From positions 53,834 to 117,833 of the forward strand of contig NZ_FOOG01000010.1 of the NCBI RefSeq assembly GCF_900113125.1: DNA of 64,000 bases, written 5' to 3'. The notes beneath the pieces were generated by a model. The model ran no database searches. It worked only from the letters and a program-made list of their open reading frames with translations, and was not told the DNA's origin. A program made the position numbers and the translations under genes. Below are positions 17,360 through 26,227 of this stretch, one piece after another. Position 1 is the first letter of the stretch. Every line of letters begins with the position of its first letter. This stretch comes from Halobacillus alkaliphilus (GTDB lineage Bacteria > Bacillota > Bacilli > Bacillales > Halobacillaceae).

Positions 17360-17374
17360 CAGGTGATACCTGGT

Positions 17375-18550
17375 CTATGATTCTTTTAATTGGCTCGACT
17401 TCTTACTGTTCATGAACAATGTAGTGATCAGCATGAGAAGCAAGAATATAAGCACAATGCTAAATCCTCCTGCATGGCCGAATATTTCGGAGGCCACGCC
17501 TACAATATAACCTGCAATACCGCCGCCGATACCGGAAGCAATGTATATTAAACCAAGTGCAGAACCACCCGTTTTGGAAATCTGTGTCCCAAAAGCTGTG
17601 GCAGTAGGGAATAATGTTGAGAAAAACAACCCTGCACCAGAGAATAAATAAGGGAAATCATTAGCAAACAAGAAGCTGATTCCAACCATCAACAAGGAAC
17701 CTGCAGAGAACGTAATCAGAATAACGCGTTCATTGATCCAGTTGGTTAGGTAAGCAATAGCGAGTCTGCCCGCCATAAAGAATATAGAGAACAGAGATAG
17801 AATGGTTGCTACCATGTCTTCTTTAGCTTCAGTAGAAAGCCCGCCTAAATCAAGAGATTTAAGGTAACTCGGAAAGAAGTTCATAAAGGATACTTCTGCT
17901 GAAACTTCAAAGACTAAGAAAAACATAAGAAATACGAATTGAGCATCTTTTAACATAGGAATGAAAGCTTTCAAATCAATCTTCTCAGCTTTTCCATTCG
18001 GGAAATGAACGGAAGTAATATAGATAATAACGGCTACAAGGCTTGCCGCAATTCCTATATAGAAATAACGCCAGGAAGCAAACTGGAAAAGATAGTTCAA
18101 GATTTGTGGAAAGACTACCATTCCTAATCCATATACACCCATAGCGAAGTTAAACATCTGACCTTGCCGATTTGGATAAGCGGCCGGTACGATTGCGTTA
18201 GATGCGACCCCTAAAGAGCCCAGGCCAAAGCCGACAATCATATAAAACCCTAAAAAGAACGTTATATTAGGGGCAAGACCTGTACCTAAAAACCCAAGCC
18301 CCATAATAATTGAGCCGACAACTGTCATAATGCGAAGCCCTTTTTTATCGGTATAGTACCCGATCAACACACTGGCTAGCGTAAAACCTAATTGAAATAT
18401 AAAAACGACAAGACCAAATTGGCTCATATCAAGTCCTAAATCCTGTTCTACTTGATCCAGCACAATTCCTTTTGTATTCGTCACCCCACCCGATATAAAC
18501 TGGGTGAACATGAGGATGACAAGAGCGTGAATACTCTTTCCTCGGGACAT
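17375..18550 (-). CDS. Major facilitator superfamily transporter
   Basis: 391 residues with about 12 hydrophobic helices. GYYTDKKGLRIMTVVGS after the second helix is the MFS motif A loop (D-R/K-x-G). The ATG at 18550 is seven bases from AGGAGG at 18559-18564; the longer frame adds a poorly conserved leader. It resembles the permease group with a long central loop (FPNGKAEKIDLKAFIPMLKD). The substrate is unknown. A cre-like palindrome lies about 100 bases upstream, so carbon catabolite control is possible. Confidence 0.85.
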   Translation of the reverse strand: MSRGKSIHALVILMFTQFISGGVTNTKGIVLDQVEQDLGLDMSQFGLVVFIFQLGFTLASVLIGYYTDKKGLRIMTVVGSIIMGLGFLGTGLAPNITFFLGFYMIVGFGLGSLGVASNAIVPAAYPNRQGQMFNFAMGVYGLGMVVFPQILNYLFQFASWRYFYIGIAASLVAVIIYITSVHFPNGKAEKIDLKAFIPMLKDAQFVFLMFFLVFEVSAEVSFMNFFPSYLKSLDLGGLSTEAKEDMVATILSLFSIFFMAGRLAIAYLTNWINERVILITFSAGSLLMVGISFLFANDFPYLFSGAGLFFSTLFPTATAFGTQISKTGGSALGLIYIASGIGGGIAGYIVGVASEIFGHAGGFSIVLIFLLLMLITTLFMNSKKSSQLKES

Positions 18551-18646
18551 GTGAGTTACCTCCTGATGATTAAGATATACATTCAAACTGTTTGATTGCT
18601 TGGAGGGTTTTCCCACGGCTTCTATACTTAAAACCATAAAAATAAA

Positions 18647-18660
18647 TGTAAACGATTTAC
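18647..18660 (-). promoter_or_regulatory. cre-like palindrome upstream of the MFS gene
   Basis: On the minus strand GTAAATCGTTTACA matches 12 of 14 cre positions (the first two bases differ). It contains the perfect arms GTAAA/TTTAC about a CGA centre. Binding by CcpA or another LacI-type protein is inference. Confidence 0.4.
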
Positions 18661-18788
18661 TATATTAAAAAAATTATAAGCCTTTTATTTTCATTCTATT
18701 GACCTAGATTAGTTATGATAAAATGACAATCAGGCAGTGTTTCTATATAGGAGGTCGGCTGCCCCCTTATCGAAAAGGAAAGGGGGTG

Positions 18789-18893
18789 ATGCCTTTTTTG
18801 AGTATCTATGAGGTGTTTATGGTTCTATTCTCTTTTGGAACTTTCCTTATTGCTCTGCTTGCGTTGGTCATAAAAATGACCAATAAAAAATAG
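18789..18893 (+). CDS. Putative holin-like type I toxin, 34 residues
   Basis: A 34-residue peptide beginning MPFLSIYEVFMVLFSFGTF, then a hydrophobic helix and a short basic tail KMTNKK. The YEVFMVLFSFGTFLIALL pattern matches the Fst/TxpA-related holin-like toxins of Firmicutes (YEALMLMISFGTLVIALL type). The start follows AAGGGGG (18780-18786). That site is mirrored by CCCCCTT at 18762-18768, so the ribosome binding site can be locked in a hairpin. The extended -10 TGATAAAAT at 18716-18724 would drive it. It probably inserts in the membrane and is silenced by the antisense RNA described next. Confidence 0.75.
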   Translation: MPFLSIYEVFMVLFSFGTFLIALLALVIKMTNKK

Positions 18894-18922
18894 ACCTCCT
18901 GTCTGGTAACGGGAGAGGTCTA
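18881..18922 (-). terminator. Terminator-like hairpin at the toxin 3' end (minus direction)
   Basis: TAGACCTC (18891-18898) pairs with GAGGTCTA (18915-18922). Read on the minus strand it is followed by a T run. On the plus strand the same GACCTCCT (18893-18900) can instead pair with AGGAGGTC at 18749-18756 in the toxin leader. Confidence 0.65.
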
Positions 18923-19005
18923 TTCCTCAGTGAGTAGCCGATCCCTTCGGAACAGCTGCCGGTCAGGCCGCAGTGGACGCTGCGGCCTTTCAAATGTTCA
19001 TTTCT
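18885..19005 (-). ncRNA. Predicted antisense antitoxin RNA of the type I toxin
   Basis: On the minus strand TGGTACAAT (extended -10, TACAAT at 19012-19017) would start RNA near 19005. The RNA would run leftward into the toxin mRNA 3' end and stop at the TAGACCTC/GAGGTCTA hairpin (18891-18922) followed by TTTTTTATT. This gives roughly 120 nucleotides complementary to the toxin tail. The convergent layout matches TxpA/RatA and BsrG/SR4. No -35 box of quality is present; ends are inferred. Confidence 0.5.
18965..18991 (+). terminator. Probable toxin mRNA terminator
   Basis: AGGCCGCAG (18965-18973) pairs with CTGCGGCCT (18980-18988) and is followed by a short TTTC. The stem is strong but the T tract is weak. 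Confidence 0.6.
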
Positions 19006-19040
19006 GACTTTATTGTACCACAAGTATATTCAGCCATGCA

Positions 19041-19505
19041 TTATCCTATTACGGGCGGCTGCTTATTTATGTAATCATTCAAGAATATTCTGTGCTTCTC
19101 AAATATATGATCCGGTAATTGATCCAATGGGAAAAAGCGGGCATCTAAGGTTTCTCCATCCTGAAAATTAAAAGTCCCGGAGAAGTCCCGGCAAGTAAAT
19201 AAAATCTGGACGAGAGCGACCTGATCACCGTTTGAAAAAGTTTTATGCAGGTCTGTCCCTGAATACACACCAAACAATTCCATTTCGCCAAGCTCAAGTC
19301 CAGTTTCCTCTTTAGTTTCACGTCTGGCCGCGTCTTCCACTTTTTCATCCATCTCCATAAAGCCTCCCGGCAGTCCCCACGTATGCGTATCAGCCCTTAA
19401 CTGCAAAAGCACACGGTGGTGTTCATCAATAACAAACGCACCGCATACCGTCATAATGACACGCTCTTTACCTACTTTCGATCGGATATATGTAATATAA
19501 TCCAT
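19041..19505 (-). CDS. Nudix hydrolase
   Basis: 154 residues with a complete Nudix box GGFMEMDEKVEDAARRETKEETGLEL, split here as GGFMEMDEKVED and AARRETKEETG (G-x5-E-x7-REtxEExG), about residues 50-72. RVLLQLRADTHTWGLPGG precedes it, typical of ADP-ribose or nucleotide-sugar type enzymes with the MutT fold. Cleaves a nucleoside diphosphate linked to another group; the exact substrate is unknown. The antitoxin promoter of the type I toxin locus lies just beyond its stop. Confidence 0.9.
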   Translation of the reverse strand: MDYITYIRSKVGKERVIMTVCGAFVIDEHHRVLLQLRADTHTWGLPGGFMEMDEKVEDAARRETKEETGLELGEMELFGVYSGTDLHKTFSNGDQVALVQILFTCRDFSGTFNFQDGETLDARFFPLDQLPDHIFEKHRIFLNDYINKQPPVIG

Positions 19506-19778
19506 AAATAATGTACTCCCTTATCGTTATTTGCTTACCTCGTGCAATTAGCTTGTACTTCTAATTGAATCACTTTTTGATCTCCCCATTCAAGTTATCC
19601 ATACTTTATTAAAGGACAGCCCCCTCTCCACAGCCTGTGTTAAAATAAATCAAATGGTAATATCTGTTTGACCTGAGGTGGTAAATTACGGAAAATGGTA
19701 GAGGCTTCAATGGCTAGAGTTATACTTATAATAAATAGACAACAGTGAAAACTCTCATTTTGAAAGCGAGGAATAACT

Positions 19779-21020
19779 TTGAAACGTACCATTACAGCTA
19801 TTGGCCTAACGCTTGTTGTCGTGTTGGCTGTCATTCTAATAATTAACATTAGAGGAGAAAACACTCAAAGCGAGCAAAAAGATGCATCCCCTCATTCCCT
19901 AATGCCACTAAGAGCGAACGAAGAGAAAAGTACCCGCTCCCCTCTCTTGCAGTGGTCTATTGAACAAAAGGTTTCCCAGACCCTATATATTGGTATCGAG
20001 GGACTTACATTAAGTAATCAGGAGAAAGAGATGATCAGCCAGGCACAGGTCGGAGGCGTGATTTTACTCGGACGAAATGTTGAAAATGCCCCACAGCTAA
20101 AAAATTTAGTGGATTCAATTCGCCAGGCAAACGCGAACAACCCTACTCCATTGTTTTTAGGTATAGATGAGGAAGGCGGGCGGGTAAGCCGGATTCCGGA
20201 CAGTGCTATCATGAATCTTCCTGCCAGCAAAAAAATTGGCAACACAATGGATCCACAGCTTGCTCGAAAAACAGGACGCCTATTAGCTGAAAAAGTGAAA
20301 GCATTTGGCTTTAATATGAATTTTTCGCCAGTTCTTGATGTCGTAAACAATCCGAATAATCAAGTAATTGGAGATCGTTCCTTCGGAGAAACTCCAGAGC
20401 TCGTTAGAAAGATGGGAATCCCCGCGATGCAAGCCATACAATCGGCACGGGTCATCCCCGTGGTCAAACACTTCCCAGGCCATGGAAATACGTCAGTGGA
20501 TTCACACTATGACCTTCCTGTCGTGGATCAATCCATAGAGGACTTACAGGATTTCGAATGGATTCCTTTTCAGACGGCTGTTGAACAAGGGGCAGATGCC
20601 ATCATGACCGCTCACATCTTATTCCCTGAACTGGATGAAAAATACCCTGCCACTCTTTCTAAAACAATTATTACAGATGTTCTCCGAGAACAGCTGGATT
20701 TCAATGGGCTTGTTATTACGGACGATATGGCTATGGGAGCTATCTCCAATAATTATGGAACAAGCGAAGCTGCCGTACTCTCGATAGAAGCAGGGGCAGA
20801 TATGGTCTTATTAACAGATACAAGCCAGTTTCAGAGTGTGAAAGATTCGCTTACTAAAGCAGTGAGAGACGGACAAATTCCAGAAAGTCAGTTAAATACC
20901 AGCGTCACCCGAATTCTTCAGAAAAAGGAAACTTATAAGTTAAGTGAATCGTACGAGGACACCGAAGAAATCTCTCAGCTCAATAAGCAAATTGAAGAGG
21001 TATGGAATCAGATCCAATAA
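19779..21020 (+). CDS. nagZ: Glycoside hydrolase family 3 beta-N-acetylhexosaminidase (NagZ)
   Basis: 413 residues. An N-terminal hydrophobic segment (about 5-25) without lipobox suggests a membrane-anchored or secreted enzyme. The catalytic domain shows LFLGIDEEGGRVSRIP, KHFPGHGNTSVDSH (with the His/Asp dyad of NagZ enzymes) and NGLVITDDMAMGAI, where the first Asp of DDMAM is the nucleophile. It removes N-acetylglucosamine from peptidoglycan fragments. It is shorter than Bacillus subtilis NagZ (about 640 residues), lacking the second C-terminal domain. Starts with TTG after GCGAGGA. Confidence 0.9.
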   Translation: MKRTITAIGLTLVVVLAVILIINIRGENTQSEQKDASPHSLMPLRANEEKSTRSPLLQWSIEQKVSQTLYIGIEGLTLSNQEKEMISQAQVGGVILLGRNVENAPQLKNLVDSIRQANANNPTPLFLGIDEEGGRVSRIPDSAIMNLPASKKIGNTMDPQLARKTGRLLAEKVKAFGFNMNFSPVLDVVNNPNNQVIGDRSFGETPELVRKMGIPAMQAIQSARVIPVVKHFPGHGNTSVDSHYDLPVVDQSIEDLQDFEWIPFQTAVEQGADAIMTAHILFPELDEKYPATLSKTIITDVLREQLDFNGLVITDDMAMGAISNNYGTSEAAVLSIEAGADMVLLTDTSQFQSVKDSLTKAVRDGQIPESQLNTSVTRILQKKETYKLSESYEDTEEISQLNKQIEEVWNQIQ

Positions 21021-21060
21021 GCGTGCTTCCCGATAATCGTCGGGAAACACGCTTTTCTTT
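21019..21060. terminator. Terminator between nagZ and the amidase gene
   Basis: AAGCGTG and the inner TTCCCGA pair with TCGGGAA and CACGCTT, followed by TTCTTTTTT. Overlaps the nagZ stop; convergent genes share it. Confidence 0.85.
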
Positions 21061-21061
21061 T

Positions 21062-22459
21062 TTAAATTTCTTTATAACGATGCCACCAGGGTTTAGCTTC
21101 CTCAAGCTGGGCGGCTAATTTAAACAGCGTAGCTTCATCTCCGAACTTCGCCATAAAATGTGAGCCGATCGGCACGTTCTGATCATTCCAGTACAATGGG
21201 ACACTCATAGCAGGCTGTCCTGTTACGTTGGCAATAGGAGAAAGATGAGCATATTGAGCAGACACTGCAAGAATCTCATCAATCGTATTTTCTTCTCCAT
21301 TATAGCAGCCAAGCGGCAGTGCGGACTTAGATGTAACGGGATGAAGGAGCACATCATAATTTTCAAAAAATCGATGAACCTTCTCACTTTCAGAAGCTAA
21401 GAACATCCGGGCCTGCTCGTATTCCATAGCTGTAAATTGGGAAGCTTTATCGATCAAGGTAGAAAGCATTCTTTCAAGATTATGCGCAGATGGCTCTTTT
21501 CCATTCATTCGGGCAGCATCCTGAACAGCAAGAGCTCCTCCAAGTACCCATACCGTCACGTAAGCGTCCATGAAACGGTGCAAATCAAAACTAGGATAAG
21601 CAACTTCTACATGATGCCCTAAGGATTCCAGCAAATGAGCTGTCTCATTCACCGCTTGCTGCACATCGGGCGCAATGTCCATCAATTCCCCGAAATCAGC
21701 TAGATAGCCCACCTTAAGTGTGCCTAGCTCCTCTTTAAGCACCTCCATGTAAGGTTTTTCGTAAGCAGGGGTAGCAAACAGATCTCCCATCTGCGGACCT
21801 TCCAAAACGTCCAGAAGTGCCGCACTGTCCCGAACAGAACGGGTTAGAGCATGACTAACCGCGAAACTATTCAAACGCATGGAAAAGGGTGTGCGCCCTC
21901 TGGTCGGTTTGAGCCCAAACACGCCACAGTTGGATGCTGGTATGCGAATGGACCCTCCTCCGTCACTGCCATGAGCAAACGGAATCATACCAGATGCTAC
22001 AGCCGCTCCAGCTCCCCCGCTCGACCCGCCAGAAGAATAGTTAGGGTTCCACGGATTCTTTGTGAAACCAAGGTGAACAGATTCCGTAGCCGGAGTAAAG
22101 CCAAATTCAGGTGTATTAGTTTTACCTAGAATCGTTAATCCTGCCTGCTTATAACGTCTAACAATCTCATCATCTGCTGATGCTTTAAATCCATCCATAA
22201 TTTTAGAACCGTAGGAAAGTGGATATCCTTTCATCGCATTTAAATCTTTAATTAGAAACGGAAGCCCTCTAAACACGCCATGCCCATTAATATTTGCTGC
22301 ATTCTCAAAAGTCTTATGTACAACTGCATTGAGCTCAGGATTCTTTCGATCGATCATTGCCTTATAATGATTAACAATTTCTTCAGGCTTCAACTTATTT
22401 TCTTCAATTAAACGCCGCTGTCCTATCCCATCTAAGTCGTGAAGATCATATATTTCCAT
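21062..22459 (-). CDS. Amidase signature family protein
   Basis: 465 residues. The Ser-cisSer-Lys triad is visible: [13 protein letters not shown] (Lys), [16 protein letters not shown] (the GGSSGG signature with the cis Ser) and [15 protein letters not shown] (nucleophilic Ser). Family members hydrolyse amides, including GatA of tRNA amidation; this gene has no gatB/gatC partners and its sequence around the signature suggests a stand-alone amidase. The ATG at 22459 follows GGGAGGAT; the longer frame lacks such a site. Substrate unknown. Confidence 0.88.
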   Translation of the reverse strand: MEIYDLHDLDGIGQRRLIEENKLKPEEIVNHYKAMIDRKNPELNAVVHKTFENAANINGHGVFRGLPFLIKDLNAMKGYPLSYGSKIMDGFKASADDEIVRRYKQAGLTILGKTNTPEFGFTPATESVHLGFTKNPWNPNYSSGGSSGGAGAAVASGMIPFAHGSDGGGSIRIPASNCGVFGLKPTRGRTPFSMRLNSFAVSHALTRSVRDSAALLDVLEGPQMGDLFATPAYEKPYMEVLKEELGTLKVGYLADFGELMDIAPDVQQAVNETAHLLESLGHHVEVAYPSFDLHRFMDAYVTVWVLGGALAVQDAARMNGKEPSAHNLERMLSTLIDKASQFTAMEYEQARMFLASESEKVHRFFENYDVLLHPVTSKSALPLGCYNGEENTIDEILAVSAQYAHLSPIANVTGQPAMSVPLYWNDQNVPIGSHFMAKFGDEATLFKLAAQLEEAKPWWHRYKEI

Positions 22460-22649
22460 TTGATCATCCTCCCTTTCCTTATCTAATTTTCTATGAAATA
22501 CCTTCAAAAATAAACTAATTACTATACCTATGTCTTTTAACCTTAAGTAGAAAACGATGCTTGGAATTTAATCAAAAAATAAAAAAGCCAGCGTTTATTT
22601 TCATCCATCCAGGGAAAATTATAGCAAAGTCAAAGGAGAGGATACGTGG

Positions 22650-23283
22650 ATGAAAAACCATTTCCCCCCTTAGAAGTCGAAAGCTTGTTTGGATTATTGG
22701 ATTCATCTCTTTCCTTATTGTTTTATTCACATTAAATTTACTTGCTGCTGAGCCCGCTGTAAACATTACACGCAGCTTCATTGCTTTTGGTGGTGCGCCT
22801 TTGTTTATCCTGTACGCGAACCAAAACCATCTCTGGTTTCGCAAATCCTTTCGATGGCTCGTCTCAAGCAGCCACCTTCTGCTTTCCAGCGCTTTTGTTT
22901 TCTTTTTCGGTGTCGTAGTCAGCTTTGAAGTTCTCTCTATGATTCCGAGTGGATACGGCTTTTTTCTACATCTATCCCTATTAGCTGTCTCCTCCGTTAT
23001 CTATTGGGCACCTTTGCTGCTTTCCTGCCCGTTTCACAAATCCAAGCCATTCATATCACGATTTACTTATTTCACTCTTACAACCCTTTTGTTTTTTATT
23101 TACCACGAAGTTGCTTTTTACTATTACGGTTCACGTCCTTCGGCAGGCTTTATGAATACAGGACTGGCTGCTATGCTTATCACTCTATTCTATATTATTA
23201 CTCAATGGTCTAAAGTGGAAAGCCATACCGACCGAGCAACTGTAAAAGGATATGTGCATTCTTTGACGGAAGAAAAAAAGTAA
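22650..23283 (+). pseudogene. Multi-pass membrane protein, frame broken at a C6 tract
   Basis: An ATG at 22650, behind AAAGGAGAGG, reads only seven codons to a stop. If one C of the run CCCCCC at 22664-22669 is removed, it joins the long downstream frame without a stop, reading MKNHFPLRSRKLVWIIGF and on to 23283 (about 210 residues, with five or so hydrophobic helices). The long frame alone has no start with a ribosome binding site before TTG 22801. I do not recognise the family. It is a recent frameshift, a sequencing error, or a slippery tract that switches the gene. Confidence 0.6.
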
Positions 23284-23285
23284 TA

Positions 23286-23313
23286 AAAAACAGCCAGCAT
23301 AGCCGACTGTTTT
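23286..23313 (-). terminator. Weak terminator of the TRAP operon
   Basis: AAAACAG pairs with CTGTTTT with a partly paired GGC/GCT interior; on the minus strand a TTTTTT run follows. It is the only hairpin after dctM. Confidence 0.55.
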
Positions 23314-23316
23314 CCA

Positions 23317-24606
23317 TTAAAATAAATTAGGACTGATTAACTCTGGGAGGTAAAAAGCTACCCCTGGAATAAAAGCAATGACTAAAAGTACGACCAGGAC
23401 CACAGTGATGTAAGGCACGACAGCCACAAATGATCGTTCAACAGGCAGTTTACCAATCTTCGCTGCCAATAACAGACAGAGTCCATACGGTGGTGTAACC
23501 AACCCTACCGCTAAGGTCATGATCGTTATGATCCCTAATAATATAGGACTGACGTCAAAGCTGATCGCTACCGGCAGAATGACAGGAATAAACAGAATCA
23601 TTGCCGGAATAGCATCCATAAATGTTCCTACAAACAAGAAGAAGCCAATAATAATTATCAAAAACAGCCATTTACTTCCGATATTGTTCGTGAAGAACTG
23701 CTCCGCCCAGATCGACAACTGGTAATAACTCATTAATTCACCCAGGGCGTTTGCTGCTGCTAAGGCAAATAAGGAAAGAGAGCTTAACGTAAGCGTATCC
23801 ACTAAAATCTTAGGGAAATCTTTAATCTTTAATGTTTTATAATAAAACATTCCTACAAGGACTGTATATAAAGAAGCGAATGCTGCTGCTTCTGTAGCTG
23901 TAAAAATCCCAGTAACAATACCTCCAATTAAAATTACAGGTGTCATTAAAGCAGGTATCGTATCTAGAAATTGCTTAATGAAATTTTTCATGGAAGCCTT
24001 TTGATAGGTAGGATAATTTCTTTTCAGTGCTAATACATAAACAATAATCATCATACCTAGCCCGACCAGTACCCCTGGGATAATCCCGACCATAAATAGA
24101 GCGCCTACGGATACATTGGTAAGTCCTGCATAAATAATCATAGGGATACTAGGTGGGATAATAACCCCGATGGTAGATGATGCGGCGGTTATTCCCACCG
24201 CATTCTCCGTATCATATCCCTGTTTCTTCATATTTGGAATAAGGATTTTACCTACTCCGGCTGTATCAGCCTGCGATGCACCTGACACCCCAGCAAATAT
24301 CATGGACACTAAGATGTTAGCATGGGCGAGGCCCCCGCGTATGTGACCGACGATCGAGAGCGAGAAGTTAATTAGCTTTTGAGAGATCTGGCCACTATTC
24401 ATGAGGTTAGCCGCAAGAATAAATAATGGTACAGCAATTAACACAAAGGAGTCTAGACCATTTAACATTTTCACGGGAACGGTGACTTCCGGAATATAAG
24501 GAACATTGAAAATCCCGATCATCGCCACGATTCCTATGACAAACGCTATCGGTATCCCGATCAGCATTAATAGGATGAATAAAACGACTAAAATGGAACC
24601 AATCAT
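23317..24606 (-). CDS. dctM: TRAP transporter large permease (DctM)
   Basis: 429 residues, about 12 helices, the normal size for DctM. Seen: GIPIAFVIGIVAMIG near the start, QADTAGVGKILIPNMKKQGYD and ITAASSTIGVIIPPSIPMIIYA, the highly conserved core, and LAVGLVTPPYGLCLLL near the end. It forms the sodium-driven membrane channel of a TRAP uptake system with DctQ and receives substrate from DctP. Overlaps dctQ by ATGA. Last gene of the sugar-acid operon. Confidence 0.93.
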   Translation of the reverse strand: MIGSILVVLFILLMLIGIPIAFVIGIVAMIGIFNVPYIPEVTVPVKMLNGLDSFVLIAVPLFILAANLMNSGQISQKLINFSLSIVGHIRGGLAHANILVSMIFAGVSGASQADTAGVGKILIPNMKKQGYDTENAVGITAASSTIGVIIPPSIPMIIYAGLTNVSVGALFMVGIIPGVLVGLGMMIIVYVLALKRNYPTYQKASMKNFIKQFLDTIPALMTPVILIGGIVTGIFTATEAAAFASLYTVLVGMFYYKTLKIKDFPKILVDTLTLSSLSLFALAAANALGELMSYYQLSIWAEQFFTNNIGSKWLFLIIIIGFFLFVGTFMDAIPAMILFIPVILPVAISFDVSPILLGIITIMTLAVGLVTPPYGLCLLLAAKIGKLPVERSFVAVVPYITVVLVVLLVIAFIPGVAFYLPELISPNLF

Positions 24607-25082
24607 TGGGCCGCCTCCTTCTGACTGAAGTTTTTAAGCGTTCTTACGATGTGGGCGAATGTATAAATCACCATAGTTCCCCCCATGATCGGAACAGAAA
24701 TCCAAACATATCCCATCTTTAATTGCGGGAGCGAAACCCAATTGTAGTTCCAGAAGTTTAGTACCGCTTGCCAGCCATAATACGTAATAGCTAGTGTGAA
24801 CACTAGAAGAATCAAATCATTTATCAAATATAAAGTACTTCTGCCCTTCCCTTTAAACTTCTTTAAAAGCATATCAAAATTGAAATGCTCTCTGCGGTTG
24901 AGCATGACAGAGGCCCCCATGAAAACGGCCCATATAAAAGAATACGTAGCCACTTCTTCTGTCCATACTGCCGACACCCCCATAAATCTCGTGACAACCT
25001 GGATCACAATTGTGATAAAGAAAGCGACAAGAAATAAAACGCCAATAATCAATTGAATTCGTTCTAAGAATTTTATAAGCAT
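24603..25082 (-). CDS. dctQ: TRAP transporter small permease (DctQ)
   Basis: 159 residues with four hydrophobic helices. TEEVATYSFIWAVFMGASVMLNRREHFNFDM contains the conserved E-E-x-x-x-Y and R-x-x-H-x-x-hydrophobic-D features of DctQ. It pairs with DctM. A hairpin lies between dctP and this gene. Confidence 0.9.
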   Translation of the reverse strand: MLIKFLERIQLIIGVLFLVAFFITIVIQVVTRFMGVSAVWTEEVATYSFIWAVFMGASVMLNRREHFNFDMLLKKFKGKGRSTLYLINDLILLVFTLAITYYGWQAVLNFWNYNWVSLPQLKMGYVWISVPIMGGTMVIYTFAHIVRTLKNFSQKEAAQ

Positions 25083-25119
25083 GCTCTCACTTACCCTCCT
25101 TAAAGAAGACTAAAGGGAA

Positions 25120-25140
25120 GGGCACAATTTTGCTGTGCCC
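25120..25140 (-). terminator. Intercistronic hairpin between dctP and dctQ
   Basis: GGGCACA pairs with TGTGCCC around a 7-base loop. It follows the solute-binding protein gene directly. Such hairpins protect or partly terminate mRNA so that binding protein exceeds permease; that role is inference. Confidence 0.6.
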
Positions 25141-25149
25141 AGCCTTCTT

Positions 25150-26187
25150 TTACTTCATTTCTCTTATTTTCTTAAGCATATCTTCAGTGCCTACTCTTTT
25201 TGCTGTTTCATCTTGAATGGCTTCTGCTTTTTTAATGAATGGTTCACGATCGATCTGGTTAACTTCTGCACCATCATCGATCGCTTGTTGCTTATACTCT
25301 TCTTCCTGAGCATATAAAGCTTCTCGCTCTTTCTTAACAGCCGCTTCTGCCGCATCCATAACTGTTTTCTTTTGTTCATCGGTATATGAATCAAATTTCT
25401 TCCCGTTAATTAACAGGAAACGTGTGGTATAATCATGAGCTGTTTCAGTAATATATTTTCCGTTTTCCGTTTTGTGGTGGTTCTGCTGGACAAAGTACGG
25501 ATAAGCATTTTCGGCCGAATCTACTACACCTTGCTGAAGTGCCTGGTAAAGCTCACCCCATGCTACTGCGGTTGGAACAGCCCCTGTGCTTTCCCAATAT
25601 TTAGCTACAGCACCGGAAGTTTGAGTACGGTATTTCATTCCACTAATGTCTTCCATGGAATTCAAAGGCTTTTTACCATAGTAATGACGAACTCCAGCTG
25701 TCCAGTAGCCAAGAAGCTTAAAGTCGTTATTCGATTTTTCATTAATGATATCTGCCATTTGGTCACCAATTTCTCCATCTACTACTTTTTCCCAATGCTC
25801 GTAGCTATCAAAGATATAAGGAGTAGCAAACATATCAATTTCTTGTATCCCAGTCTTAGACATGAATCCTGGCGATACTAACACAACATCCGCCCCGCCT
25901 AGTTTAAGCTTTTCTACTAACTCAGACTCGCTAGTTCCTAATGTTCCAGCGTGAACCTCTACTTCTACGTTCTCATTTTCTTCAGCAACTTTTTTGAACT
26001 CTTTCATTCCAATTTGATAAGGGTTTTCCGGTGAAGTCTGGTTATGCGCAGCAATGATCTTCAAACTTTCGCCTCCACCCTCACCTGATGATCCTCCAGT
26101 TTCGTTTCCACTTCCGCCACACCCTGTTAGAGCAAAAACCATACCGGCGATGAAAAGAACAATGATAGAAAATGATTTTTTCTGCAT
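25150..26187 (-). CDS. dctP: TRAP solute-binding lipoprotein (DctP)
   Basis: 345 residues. Signal peptide with lipobox ALTGCGG, then a Gly/Ser-rich linker. The DctP fold is shown by IIAAHNQTSPENPYQIG, GGADVVLVSPGF and SGMKYRTQTSGAVAKYW, where the Arg of KYRTQ is the conserved residue binding a substrate carboxylate in TRAP proteins. GELYQALQQGVVDSAEN is the usual C-lobe motif. The carboxylate-binding Arg and the operon's KDG/KDPG enzymes point to a sugar acid substrate such as an aldonate or uronate. AGGAGG precedes the ATG. Confidence 0.92.
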   Translation of the reverse strand: MQKKSFSIIVLFIAGMVFALTGCGGSGNETGGSSGEGGGESLKIIAAHNQTSPENPYQIGMKEFKKVAEENENVEVEVHAGTLGTSESELVEKLKLGGADVVLVSPGFMSKTGIQEIDMFATPYIFDSYEHWEKVVDGEIGDQMADIINEKSNNDFKLLGYWTAGVRHYYGKKPLNSMEDISGMKYRTQTSGAVAKYWESTGAVPTAVAWGELYQALQQGVVDSAENAYPYFVQQNHHKTENGKYITETAHDYTTRFLLINGKKFDSYTDEQKKTVMDAAEAAVKKEREALYAQEEEYKQQAIDDGAEVNQIDREPFIKKAEAIQDETAKRVGTEDMLKKIREMK

Positions 26188-26227
26188 AAATGAACCTCCT
26201 ATTATTTGAATACGCTTTCAAATTTTA

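Noticed and set aside
22801..23283. Membrane protein starting at TTG 22801
   Set aside because: No Shine-Dalgarno site, and hydrophobic coding continues upstream in the same frame to the C6 tract, so the frameshift explanation is better.
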